Source of the DNA: Clostridioides difficile_D
GTDB lineage: Bacteria; Bacillota; Clostridia; Peptostreptococcales; Peptostreptococcaceae
Assembly: GCA_945861085.1 (NCBI GenBank)
Contig: OX244046.1
Coordinates: 2,914,001-2,978,000 of the forward strand
Reading direction: 5' to 3'
DNA length: 64,000 bases
The notes beneath the pieces are model-generated. The model was given only the letters and a program-made list of their open reading frames with translations. It did not search any database and was not told where the DNA came from. Positions 17,762 through 26,448 of this stretch are shown here, piece after piece. The position numbers and the translations under genes are program-made. Each line of letters starts with the position of its first letter. Position 1 is the stretch's first letter.

Positions 17762-18430
17762 TTAAGCTTCCCCCTTGTCAAATTTATTTAAATATAATCT
17801 AAGTAAGTTTGCCCCAACAAATTTCATAATTAAGATTAAAGCAAGTGGTATAAATATTGGTACATCTCCTATAAATGGAAATAGTGCTGCTCCAGAAGCA
17901 AAGAAATTTGTTATTGCAGACGCACCTGAAAATTGAAATGCACAAAATACTGCCTTTTGTTTTTCATCTATATATCCATCATCTTTAAGTTCTTTAGTCA
18001 TAGATGCAGCAGCATCTGTAGATTGTAAGCTAGCTATTAAAGTTAACCCTGCAAATCCAGGTAATCCTAATAATGGTTTTAATAGTGGGCTAAGAAGTTT
18101 TTGAGCTGCCTTCATTCCATCTAAATGGTCTATAACTCTAACTATTCCAAGAGCAAACATAACTGATGGTATTAGTGTCAATGCGTATAACCACCCATCT
18201 CGAGGACCAGTACCTCCATCTCCTCTAAAGTTTGCAGCTAATGTACCTACACCATCATTGATTGTTCCTAGTGTTCCAAAAGAACCCAATACATTATTAA
18301 AGTCCAAGACTTTTAATGCTCCTGGTGCATCTTTAAATATTCCTGAAAAGAATAATGCACCCAATATCAATGATACATACCCATACCATTTTACCTCTAC
18401 TTTTTCTGTTGTTGATTCCAATTTTTTCAT
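17762..18430 (-). CDS. yjiH: YjiH-like nucleoside-recognition (Gate) membrane protein
   Basis: 222 residues with about five membrane segments. It contains the Gate-type segment LKPLLGLPGFAGLTLIASLQSTDAAASMTKEL and ASAITNFFASGAALFPFIGDVP. It is first in the operon yjiH-yjiG-amidohydrolase. The start codon lies about 40 nt downstream of the predicted start from the sigma-54 promoter at 18482-18497. Confidence 0.82.
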   Translation of the reverse strand: MKKLESTTEKVEVKWYGYVSLILGALFFSGIFKDAPGALKVLDFNNVLGSFGTLGTINDGVGTLAANFRGDGGTGPRDGWLYALTLIPSVMFALGIVRVIDHLDGMKAAQKLLSPLLKPLLGLPGFAGLTLIASLQSTDAAASMTKELKDDGYIDEKQKAVFCAFQFSGASAITNFFASGAALFPFIGDVPIFIPLALILIMKFVGANLLRLYLNKFDKGEA

Positions 18431-18481
18431 ATAAATTCTCCCTCCTGTTTAAATGAATTTTATTAGTATATCTATTTAATA

Positions 18482-18497
18482 AGCAAAACTTATGCCA
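18482..18497 (-). promoter_or_regulatory. Sigma-54 (-24/-12) promoter of the yjiHG operon
   Basis: The minus strand reads TGGCATAAGTTTTGC, with GG and GC exactly 10 nt apart, matching TGGCAC-N5-TTGC at all but one base. It faces yjiH and is next to a divergent gene for a sigma-54 activator. Confidence 0.85.
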
Positions 18498-18642
18498 ATA
18501 CTTTAATGATAAGGTTTTTGTGTTTAATTTATTGTTGTAAATTTATTCCAATAATTAAATTACTTATAATTACTAACTTCTCAAGTTTATAAATACATTC
18601 TTTTTTTATTACTTATTTAAAACAAACTTCACAATATAAAAA

Positions 18643-18705
18643 AATGATTTTTGTTATCTAACAAAATTCATTTTTAAATAGGTTTTTATAGGATAAAAAC
18701 CTAAA
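18643..18705. promoter_or_regulatory. Two dyads between the sigma-54 activator gene and its target promoter
   Basis: First dyad: arms of 17 nt (AAAAATGATTTTTGTTA and its complement with one mismatch) around a 2-nt centre, about 18642-18677. Second dyad: AGGTTTTTAT-agg-ATAAAAACCT, about 18680-18702. They lie 150-210 bp upstream of the -24/-12 promoter, the usual range for activator-binding sites, and also just before the activator gene. A terminator role cannot be ruled out for the first, which has A/T tracts. Confidence 0.5.
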
Positions 18706-18811
18706 AAAACCTATTATTTAATCAAATATCTAAATTTATTCTATTATTTGTTGTATAATATAACTAATCTTATACTTTAAAAATAAATATTACTTTGTTG
18801 GGAGAAATAAA

Positions 18812-20839
18812 ATGGACAAAAAAAAATTAATCCTTATAACATATGATAAATTGAATAGTGACCACTACAAAGAGGAGTTAATAAGCTTTTTTGGAGATGA
18901 AATAATCATAGAAACACAAAATATACTTGATGGCATAAAAGAAAATTTAGAAGGAGATGTAGTACTTTCTTTGTCACCTTTAACTAGTAATTTTTTAATA
19001 AAACATTTTAAAGAAGACATTGAAATTATTCACGGAACGAAAGCACTTTCAAAACTTGGATATGAAAAAATGATGCAACTCCCTCCAGGTACAAAATCAT
19101 TACTTATGACCACCAATAAAACTTCAGCATTTGAGATGGCCACTTATCTATATAAAATTGGAATAAATCATATAGATTTTGTACCAACATATCCAGATTG
19201 TGATGAAGTATATGACTTAGATACAGCTATAACACCAGGACAAATTAGATTCATACCAAAATACATAAAAAATATAGTCGACCTAGGTTGGAGAAAAATT
19301 TCATTAGATACATATATGTCATTACTAGTAGTACTAAAGCTAAAAAATGAAAAATTTATAGAAAAACTATACAGATTGTCCAAAGAGACATTAAGCCATG
19401 ACTTCTTGAATACATCCTTAGATAATATATCTAAATTAAAAACTATACTATACATGACCATTGATGAAATAGGTGATGGTCTAATATTTTTCAATACCTT
19501 TAACAAAGTTACTTTTGTAAATAAATCTTTACTTAGTATGTTAGAACTAGATGAAAAACTTATAAAATCACCATCCTTAATGGAATATCTACCAAAGAGT
19601 TTCTTAGATAAAATTACAAAGAATTTAAATATAGATAATATGATTATATACATAGATGAAATAGATAAAAAATTCATACTTTCTAAAAAACCGTTTTATC
19701 TTTATAAAAATATAGAGGGTTGCTTAATTACATTAAAAGATGTAAACAATATAGAAATATTAGAACAAAAAATAAGAAGTGATTCTGTTAAAAGAGGTTA
19801 CGTAGCTAAATATAAATTTAATAATATTATTGGAAATAGTGTTGTTATAAAAGACTGTATTAAAAAAGCAAAAAAGATGGCTCTTACAGATAATCCTATA
19901 TTAATAACAGGTGAAACAGGTACAGGTAAAGAAGCCTTTACTCAATCAATACATAATCATTCAAATAGAAAAAATAAACCTTTTGTAGCAATAAATTGCG
20001 CTTCACTACCAAGTGAACTACTTGAAAGTGAACTATTTGGATATGAAGATGGCTCCTTTACTGGTGCAAAAAAGGGTGGAAAAAAAGGATTATTTGAATT
20101 GGCTCATACTGGCACTATATTTCTAGATGAGATAGGAGATATGCCACATAATTTACAGGTTAAACTTTTGAGAGTCTTACAAGAAAAAGAAATCAGAAAA
20201 ATTGGTGGTACAAGTATCATTCCAATTGATGTGAGAATATTAGCTGCCACAAATAAAGATTTAAAAAAATTAATTACAGAAAATAAATTTAGGATGGATT
20301 TATTTTACAGAATAAGCATGTTCACTTTAGATTTGCCTCCACTTAGACATAGATTAGAAGATATACCTATTCTTTTAGAATCATTTTTAAAAGAACTTCC
20401 CTATAAAAATATTAAACTAGATAAAAGTCTTTTAGAAGCTTTAAATTCATATACTTGGATGGGTAATATTAGGGAATTGAGAAATTGTATTGAATATATG
20501 GCCTACATGGGTTCTAATTACCTTACAATAAATGACTTACCACAAAATATATCTTCAAAATTAAATAATCATCATATATCAAGTGATTCCTCCTTATTAT
20601 TTAGTGATTTAAGCCCATATGACAAAAACATATGTATTTCTATCTTAAAATCATTGTATATGAAACCTATGGGAAGAACAAAGCTTATGAAATTTATGGA
20701 ATATAATGTCACAGAATATGAAGTAAGAAACATGTTAGAGTATTTAACACTCAATGGATACTTAACTTCTGGTAAAGGAAGAAAAGGTTCTTCTATAACT
20801 GAAAAAAGCATAAAAATAATAGAAAATAATATAATTTAA
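18812..20839 (+). CDS. Sigma-54-dependent transcriptional activator
   Basis: 675 residues. The N-terminal region (about 1-190) looks like a PrpR-type sensor domain and a PAS-like domain follows (about 215-310). The AAA+ domain (about 340-575) has Walker A GETGTGKE, the sigma-54 contact loop as GSFTGA (instead of GAFTGA) and Walker B GTIFLDEIGDM, then the arginine-finger region FYRISMFTLDLPPLRHR. The C-terminus is a winged-helix-like domain (MLEYLTLNGYL) rather than a typical Fis helix. It is divergent from the sigma-54 promoter of yjiHG-amidohydrolase and very probably activates it. ATG 18812 follows GGGAG. Confidence 0.93.
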   Translation: MDKKKLILITYDKLNSDHYKEELISFFGDEIIIETQNILDGIKENLEGDVVLSLSPLTSNFLIKHFKEDIEIIHGTKALSKLGYEKMMQLPPGTKSLLMTTNKTSAFEMATYLYKIGINHIDFVPTYPDCDEVYDLDTAITPGQIRFIPKYIKNIVDLGWRKISLDTYMSLLVVLKLKNEKFIEKLYRLSKETLSHDFLNTSLDNISKLKTILYMTIDEIGDGLIFFNTFNKVTFVNKSLLSMLELDEKLIKSPSLMEYLPKSFLDKITKNLNIDNMIIYIDEIDKKFILSKKPFYLYKNIEGCLITLKDVNNIEILEQKIRSDSVKRGYVAKYKFNNIIGNSVVIKDCIKKAKKMALTDNPILITGETGTGKEAFTQSIHNHSNRKNKPFVAINCASLPSELLESELFGYEDGSFTGAKKGGKKGLFELAHTGTIFLDEIGDMPHNLQVKLLRVLQEKEIRKIGGTSIIPIDVRILAATNKDLKKLITENKFRMDLFYRISMFTLDLPPLRHRLEDIPILLESFLKELPYKNIKLDKSLLEALNSYTWMGNIRELRNCIEYMAYMGSNYLTINDLPQNISSKLNNHHISSDSSLLFSDLSPYDKNICISILKSLYMKPMGRTKLMKFMEYNVTEYEVRNMLEYLTLNGYLTSGKGRKGSSITEKSIKIIENNII

Positions 20840-20932
20840 CCATATAGTAATTTATCTTTACTTTATCAAATTTTATATTTATAATTATATATTTTTATTT
20901 TTCTATAAAATAACAAAACTTAGTTATATTAA

Positions 20933-20976
20933 AAAAGCTATGAAATTAGAATTTTATTACTAAATTTCATAGCTTT
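20933..20976. terminator. Bidirectional terminator
   Basis: AAAAGCTATGAAATTA and its complement AAATTTCATAGCTTTT, with A and T tracts on both sides, between the convergent activator and lipoprotein genes. Confidence 0.8.
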
Positions 20977-20992
20977 TAAATATCTTTTAGTA

Positions 20993-22180
20993 TTAGTAGA
21001 TTAATTGATTTAAAATTACTAATTGATAATTATAAAGTACATCTGTTAAAGGTGTAAATTCTGAACCAATTCCAAATTTTAATTCTGCAAATGCCTCTAA
21101 ATAGTCTGGGTCACATACATCTTCTTGTGTTAAGTCTCCCTTTACCATTTCAGTAGCAAGATAAGTTGCTAGTGATGGTATAAAAGCATCCATTGGCATA
21201 GGATATCCACCAAGTCTATTTGACATACCAAAAGCCTTAGCCTTTTCACTTATCATATCGTTTATTTTATCATAATTTTGAGCATCTTTTTTAGATATTT
21301 TTAGTCCCATAACACTAGGGTATGTTTGTATTGGTGATGGATTACTTTGTTCTGCAACTATGTACTTTAATTCTAAAGCCTTAGTCAATATAACTTCATC
21401 CATATACTCATTTACACCAAATATATTTATATCTTTTCCATATTTTTTAACTTGTTTTTCAATATCTTCATTTAAAAATTGCTTAACTTTATTTTTATCT
21501 TCTTCAGTGTTCATATTTGGTGTATCAACTTGTACAAATTGCAGTCCTAGATTTTTACAAGTCTCTTTAATCTTTTCTAGCCTTTTAGCTATATTAGCAT
21601 CTTTCAAATCATCCTTAGAAGCATAATGAATAAAAGTTTTTGCTCCCATTTCTTTTGAACGCTCTACTAATAACTTTCCTCTTTCCTCTACATTAATTCC
21701 CAGATTCACATCTACATATTGACTTAATTGATTTTTATCATCTCCCATAGGTGCAGAAATAGTTATTATTTCTGGACGCTTTTCTTTTACCTTTTGTAAA
21801 GCTGGTAAAAGACCTGCTTGTTCTGTAGATACTACGATTGCCTGAATTTCTTCATCATCAGCCAATTTTACTATCTCATTTATAGAGCTATCTATATTAG
21901 AAGTAAAGTTTTCTGGCAATACAACATGCTTTATAGTTTGTTTAACTTTAGCTTCACCATCTTTTTCTTTATCAAGTTTATTAGCTTCCTCATATTCTTT
22001 TACCAAGTCTTCTACTGTATTGTATTGTACTTTATTTTCAGATAATGGTTGAGTTACTACTGCAACTTTAAAGTCATCTATAATTTCCTTTTTATCTTTC
22101 TTACCTGTAAGCAAACTACAGCCCGTAAGTCCAATGATTAAACATATTGATAGCATAAATGCTGTTATTTTTCTAAGCAT
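20993..22180 (-). CDS. DUF3798-like lipoprotein, substrate-binding fold
   Basis: 395 residues with a lipoprotein signal peptide (lipobox LTGC, acylated Cys at about 21). After a charged linker, the body resembles periplasmic sugar/nucleoside-binding proteins: alternating beta/alpha, with EIQAIVVSTEQAGLLPAL and INIFGVNEYMDEV. This matches my memory of DUF3798. It is anchored outside the membrane; no ABC transporter genes are adjacent, so it may be a sensor or an orphan binding protein. Confidence 0.75.
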   Translation of the reverse strand: MLRKITAFMLSICLIIGLTGCSLLTGKKDKKEIIDDFKVAVVTQPLSENKVQYNTVEDLVKEYEEANKLDKEKDGEAKVKQTIKHVVLPENFTSNIDSSINEIVKLADDEEIQAIVVSTEQAGLLPALQKVKEKRPEIITISAPMGDDKNQLSQYVDVNLGINVEERGKLLVERSKEMGAKTFIHYASKDDLKDANIAKRLEKIKETCKNLGLQFVQVDTPNMNTEEDKNKVKQFLNEDIEKQVKKYGKDINIFGVNEYMDEVILTKALELKYIVAEQSNPSPIQTYPSVMGLKISKKDAQNYDKINDMISEKAKAFGMSNRLGGYPMPMDAFIPSLATYLATEMVKGDLTQEDVCDPDYLEAFAELKFGIGSEFTPLTDVLYNYQLVILNQLIY

Positions 22181-22288
22181 TAGTTAAAACCTCCTAAATT
22201 TGTACTTTCTTATCACTATTACTAATTTTATCATACTTCAAACAAAAATTATATTATAAAAAAATTATATACACACTATTCTAATCCA

Positions 22289-22350
22289 ATCTAAAAAGTA
22301 CTATGGGTAGATTAGGTTTTGATTAAACCTACCCATAGTACTAAAAAATT
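22289..22350 (-). terminator. Terminator of brnQ
   Basis: Minus strand AGTACTATGGGTAG and its perfect complement around an inner AAACCTA/TAGGTTT pairing, followed by TTTTT. Confidence 0.88.
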
Positions 22351-22382
22351 ATATATTATAAAATTAAATTAATTACAAATTA

Positions 22383-23666
22383 TTATGCTACTTGTTTGTT
22401 GCTTTTTATAAAGTTACCAACTATTCCACCCAATATAGCTGGTATTACCCAATTAAAGCCCAAACCTGCAAGTGGTAAGCTTTGTATAAATGGAACAGCT
22501 CCTGTCATTCCATTTACAGCTGATAATAGACTAACCACTAATGTAACATATGCTGCACCTTTAAATGCGTTATCATTCTTTATATTTTTACCAGCCAATT
22601 CCATTATAACTATTGCTAATAAAACAGGATATATAGTTTGTAAGATTGGAACTGATATAGCTATTATAGAATCAACACCCAAGTTTGATATAAGCATACT
22701 AGCTACACATATACCTATAACCAGTTGTTTGTAAGTTGCCTTACTTATTCCTTCAAAATAGGTTGATATTGATGCTGTTAAACCTGTAGAAGTAGTCAGA
22801 CAAGCAAGTGCTACAATTACACCTAAAATTACCTTTCCTACTTGACCATATAACAATATACTAGTTATTTCAACCAACAAAGATGCTTGAGGTATACTAG
22901 TATCATATACTGTTGAAACTGTTGCACCTAAGTAAGTAAGACCACCATATACTAATGCTAGAAATACACAAGCTACAAAACCTGCTTTAATAGTCATTCC
23001 TATTTGGTCTTTATCTGATGAATATCCTTTACTCACTATAGACATCAGCATTATAGTAGCCATAGATGCTGCACCCAGAGCATCCATTGTCTGATAACCT
23101 TGTGATATACCTTCACCAAATAGATTTCTATCTATCATATGCTCAGGACTCATAGGTCCTGCTGGAGAAATTATACCTTTTACAATTAAAACAAATAATA
23201 CTAATAATAACGCTGGAGTTAAATACTTACCTATTATGTCTATAACCTTAGAAGACCTAATAGTAAATGCTAAAGTTAGCCCAAAGAAGATTACTGAAAA
23301 TATAGCTTTAGCTAATGGTCCATGATCTCCAAATATAGGTATAATACCCATTTCATATGTTGTTGCACAAGTTCTTGGTATAACAAGAAGTGCTAAACAT
23401 GCTAGAGCAGCTACACTCATTACTCTTGCTAACCCTTTACCAGCTCTCCTAAGTACATCATCCATGCTTCCCTTACATCTTGCAGTTGCTATAATAACAA
23501 GCATTGCTATACCTGCATCTGCAACAACAAATCCAATAAGAGGAATTAACCAGTCTTTGCCGGATTCCATTCCTAAAAATGGAGGGAACATAAGATTTCC
23601 TGCGCCAAAGAACATAGAAAATAAAGCAAAACCAACTATAAAAATATCTCTCATCTGCTTACTCAC
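22383..23666 (-). CDS. brnQ: Branched-chain amino acid:cation symporter
   Basis: 427 residues with about 12 membrane helices. The start IVGFALFSMFFGAGNLMFPPFLG is the LIVCS family hallmark, and VIPRTCATTYEMGI and GYQTMDALGAASMATI fit BrnQ. It imports leucine, isoleucine and valine with Na+ or H+. The start codon is GTG 23666 with GGGGG upstream. A CodY-like 15-mer lies about 20 nt further upstream, consistent with control by branched-chain amino acids. Confidence 0.94.
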   Translation of the reverse strand: MSKQMRDIFIVGFALFSMFFGAGNLMFPPFLGMESGKDWLIPLIGFVVADAGIAMLVIIATARCKGSMDDVLRRAGKGLARVMSVAALACLALLVIPRTCATTYEMGIIPIFGDHGPLAKAIFSVIFFGLTLAFTIRSSKVIDIIGKYLTPALLLVLFVLIVKGIISPAGPMSPEHMIDRNLFGEGISQGYQTMDALGAASMATIMLMSIVSKGYSSDKDQIGMTIKAGFVACVFLALVYGGLTYLGATVSTVYDTSIPQASLLVEITSILLYGQVGKVILGVIVALACLTTSTGLTASISTYFEGISKATYKQLVIGICVASMLISNLGVDSIIAISVPILQTIYPVLLAIVIMELAGKNIKNDNAFKGAAYVTLVVSLLSAVNGMTGAVPFIQSLPLAGLGFNWVIPAILGGIVGNFIKSNKQVA

Positions 23667-23686
23667 ACTAAATTACCCCCTTTGAA

Positions 23687-23701
23687 AATATTTTGAATAT
23701 T
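23687..23701 (-). promoter_or_regulatory. Possible CodY box upstream of brnQ
   Basis: The minus strand reads AATATTCAAAATATT, matching the CodY consensus AATTTTCWGAAAATT at 12 of 15 positions. In AT-rich DNA such matches occur by chance, so support is only moderate. Confidence 0.4.
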
Positions 23702-23794
23702 AAGATAATCTTACTTTATTTTCATAAAAATGTCAATCTGGTAAAAATTCACACATTGTTAACGTTTTCCCAATTCATTTCGTGAATATTTTTT

Positions 23795-24448
23795 TCATTT
23801 TATGATAATTCCCATCAATTTCGTTAAATCAATTGCTTGTGACACATCAAAAATTGCTCCTCTAACATCATTTATCCCAACTTCAATTCCCTCAATATTA
23901 TTAGTAGTAAAATCTACTCCAGAAAGTTTAGTTCCATTAAAGTTTGCTTTCTTTAAGTTTGTATACTCAAATACCAAATTTTCACTCTTTACTTCTTGAA
24001 ATATAGAATTTTCAAAATTCGAATCCAAAATAGAGACTACCTTAAATTTAGAGAACGAAAAGTTAGAATACTTACCTAAAACATCCTTGAACAAAATGTT
24101 TTTAAGTATACAATCATCAAATCTAACTCCTATCAATTTACTGTTTTTAAATTCAACTCTATATGCACTTCCTCCATCAAAAAATGTATTTGATAAATTA
24201 CAGTTTTCAAATACCACATCCAGTAAATCAATCTTTTTTAAGTTGCAATTCTCAAAGGATACATTCCTAAATATACAAGAATCAAAACTAACTCTTACAG
24301 AATCTAAATCACTTATAACTTCATTTTCTATAATTTTATTAAATATTTTTTCATCATTAAATATATCTTCAAGCATTTCTTCAAGATTTTCAATAGTTTC
24401 TAACTCTCCTGTAAATTTAGGTTTTTGTACTTTAATAATCTTAGTCAT
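23795..24448 (-). CDS. Pentapeptide-repeat protein
   Basis: 217 residues from ATG 24448 (GGAGG 5 nt upstream). From about residue 50 to 190 it shows the A(D/N)LXX-like five-residue periodicity, with Phe/Leu at the centre (CIFRNVSFENCNLKKIDL, NLKKANFNGTKLSGVDF). This predicts a right-handed quadrilateral beta-helix. Some such proteins mimic DNA and protect gyrase from quinolones; many have no known role. It is alone between two opposed genes. Confidence 0.85.
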   Translation of the reverse strand: MTKIIKVQKPKFTGELETIENLEEMLEDIFNDEKIFNKIIENEVISDLDSVRVSFDSCIFRNVSFENCNLKKIDLLDVVFENCNLSNTFFDGGSAYRVEFKNSKLIGVRFDDCILKNILFKDVLGKYSNFSFSKFKVVSILDSNFENSIFQEVKSENLVFEYTNLKKANFNGTKLSGVDFTTNNIEGIEVGINDVRGAIFDVSQAIDLTKLMGIIIK

Positions 24449-24741
24449 TTTCCCCTCCACTATAAATTATATTCTTTTTAACATTATTTTTTTTAATATA
24501 TTAACTTAATATATATATTTGATATATTAAAAAGTTTTTACGAAATATTCTTGTATTCAGTACTTTTATAATTATATCACAAACTTATTTATAATAAACT
24601 TCCATTAATAGTATAAAACATATGAATATAATAAACATCATACCTATAGGTATTTTATTATTGAAAATAATAATTTTTAATAATAAATAACCTTAAATTT
24701 TTATAAAATCGACAAAAAAACGAATAATTTTATTAAATTTA

Positions 24742-24770
24742 TTGTAAATAATACAATATTACGATATAAT
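24742..24770 (+). promoter_or_regulatory. Sigma-A promoter of the purine permease leader
   Basis: TTGTAA (24742-24747), a 17-nt spacer and a perfect TATAAT (24765-24770), about 20 nt before the riboswitch aptamer. The rest of the 500-nt gap upstream (24449-24741) shows nothing else recognisable. Confidence 0.75.
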
Positions 24771-24793
24771 ACAACAGAAAAACAAATAGAAAA

Positions 24794-24920
24794 TGTTCAT
24801 ATAATATTAGTAATATGGTCTAGTAGTTTCTACAAATCCACCGTAAATGGGTTTTCTATGAATAGAATGTCAACTTTGAATATATATTCTATTCTATCTA
24901 TATGAATATATATTTTTTTG
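24794..24920 (+). promoter_or_regulatory. Guanine-class purine riboswitch with transcription terminator
   Basis: The aptamer (about 24794-24864) has P1 TTCATA/TATGAA, the junction TATAAT, the conserved ATATGG, GTTTCTAC and CCGTAAATG blocks, and P2/P3 arms that pair (ATTAG/CTAGT, AAATCC/GGGTTT). The base before TATG in J3/1 is C, the guanine/hypoxanthine specificity position; adenine switches have U. A terminator follows at 24879-24920: AATATATATTC, a loop, its exact complement, and TTTTTT. Purine binding should stop transcription of the permease. Confidence 0.93.
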
Positions 24921-24950
24921 TTTATATCTTAAAGTTTTTTGGAGGTAAAA

Positions 24951-26294
24951 ATGGTACCAAACACTAATAATGTACAACCAGATGGAAATAATTCATCAAT
25001 AAGCTTTTTAGACAAAATGTTTAAATTTAGCGAACGTGGCTCTAACCTTAAAACAGAAGTGATAGGTGGAGTTACTACATTCCTAACAATGGCATACATA
25101 GTTTTCGTAAATCCAGCAATATTATCTGAAGCTGGAATGGATAAAGCCGCACTTATAACAGTTACTATACTAGCTACAGCCATTGGTACACTTATATTTG
25201 CACTTTTAGGAAATGCACCATTTGCTCTAGCTCCTGGTATGGGATTAAATGCATTTTTCACATACTCTTTGGTTATAGGAGCAGGAATTCCATGGCAAAC
25301 AGGTCTTGGGGTAGTCTTTTTATCTGGATGTGTATTCTTCACACTCGCAGTAACAGGTCTTCGAAAGACAATTGCAGATGCAATTCCTAGAGAGTTGGCA
25401 GTAGCATCTTCAGCAGGTATAGGACTTTTCCTTGCTTTTGTTGGTTTAAAGAATATGGGTGTTATAATAGCAAATCCAGATACTATAGTTTCACTTGCAG
25501 ATTTTACACCAACAGTTTTAATAGCTCTTTTTGCTCTTATCTTAATGGCAATACTAGAATATAAAAAAGTTAAAGGTGGAATATTAATAAGCATAGTAGT
25601 TGCAACAATAATATCTATTATATTTGGATTTGTAGAGTTACCAACAGCGATAATCTCAACACCACCTAGTATAGCACCAGTTGCTTTTAAATTAGATATT
25701 GTAGGTGCATTGAAATTCTCATTAATTGGACCTATATTCTCTTTCATGTTTATAGACATGTTTGATTCATTAGCATTTCTTATTACTTGTTGTAAACAAA
25801 TGGGTCTTGAAGATGAGAATGGTGAAATAAAAGATTTAGGAAAAATGTTGTATGCAGATGTTTCTTCTACTTTAATAGGTTCATTCTTAGGAACTAGTAC
25901 TGTTACAACATTTGGAGAATCTGCTTCTGGTATCGCAGCAGGTGCAAGAACTGGACTTGCTTCAATAGTAACAGCAGCATTATTCTTAGCTACACTTATA
26001 TTTACACCATTACTTGGTATAGTTCCTACTTACGCTGCAGCACCTGCACTTGTAATGGTTGGTGTATTTATGTTTGAAAGTATAAAACAGATTGATTTTG
26101 CTGATAGCAAAATAGCAGTACCTGCTTTTGTTACAGTTTTGTTGATGCCTTTAACTTATAGTATAAGTATTGGTTTATGCTTTGGATTTATTTCATATAT
26201 AATAATGCATGTTGTAGCTAAAGAAACTGATAAAATCAGTATTACACTTTGGATTATAGGCTTACTTGCAGTTGTAAACTTAGTTCTAAGTTAA
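24951..26294 (+). CDS. AzgA/PbuG-type guanine/hypoxanthine permease
   Basis: 447 residues from ATG 24951 (GGAGG 5 nt upstream), with 12-14 membrane helices. NCS2/AzgA subfamily motifs are clear: EVIGGVTTFLTMAYIVFVNPAIL, APGMGLNAFFTY, and the later MFIDMFDSLAF and TSTVTTFGESASGIAAGARTG. It imports hypoxanthine, guanine or adenine with protons. The guanine riboswitch in its leader supports a guanine/hypoxanthine substrate. The next gene is a purine-deaminase-like amidohydrolase. Confidence 0.94.
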   Translation: MVPNTNNVQPDGNNSSISFLDKMFKFSERGSNLKTEVIGGVTTFLTMAYIVFVNPAILSEAGMDKAALITVTILATAIGTLIFALLGNAPFALAPGMGLNAFFTYSLVIGAGIPWQTGLGVVFLSGCVFFTLAVTGLRKTIADAIPRELAVASSAGIGLFLAFVGLKNMGVIIANPDTIVSLADFTPTVLIALFALILMAILEYKKVKGGILISIVVATIISIIFGFVELPTAIISTPPSIAPVAFKLDIVGALKFSLIGPIFSFMFIDMFDSLAFLITCCKQMGLEDENGEIKDLGKMLYADVSSTLIGSFLGTSTVTTFGESASGIAAGARTGLASIVTAALFLATLIFTPLLGIVPTYAAAPALVMVGVFMFESIKQIDFADSKIAVPAFVTVLLMPLTYSISIGLCFGFISYIIMHVVAKETDKISITLWIIGLLAVVNLVLS

Positions 26295-26340
26295 TATTTT
26301 AAATTATATAGAGTAAAATCTTATTTATTTTAAATTTATA

Positions 26341-26380
26341 AATAGCAAAATCAATTTATGTATAAATTGATTTTGCTATT
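26341..26380. terminator. Long perfect hairpin between permease and amidohydrolase genes
   Basis: A 19-bp perfect inverted repeat (AATAGCAAAATCAATTTA and its complement, 2-nt loop). There is no long T run after it, so it may be a weak terminator or an mRNA-stabilising stem rather than a full stop. Confidence 0.6.
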
Positions 26381-26448
26381 AACTTTGTATAGAAAATTTA
26401 TTATCATAATACATAGATATAAAAATATATAGAAAAGAGGTTGTATTT

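Noticed and set aside
24929..25759. 276-codon frame antisense to the purine permease
   Set aside because: It is a shadow of the permease codons with no SD, and the Ala/Ile/Thr-rich product has no recognisable domain.
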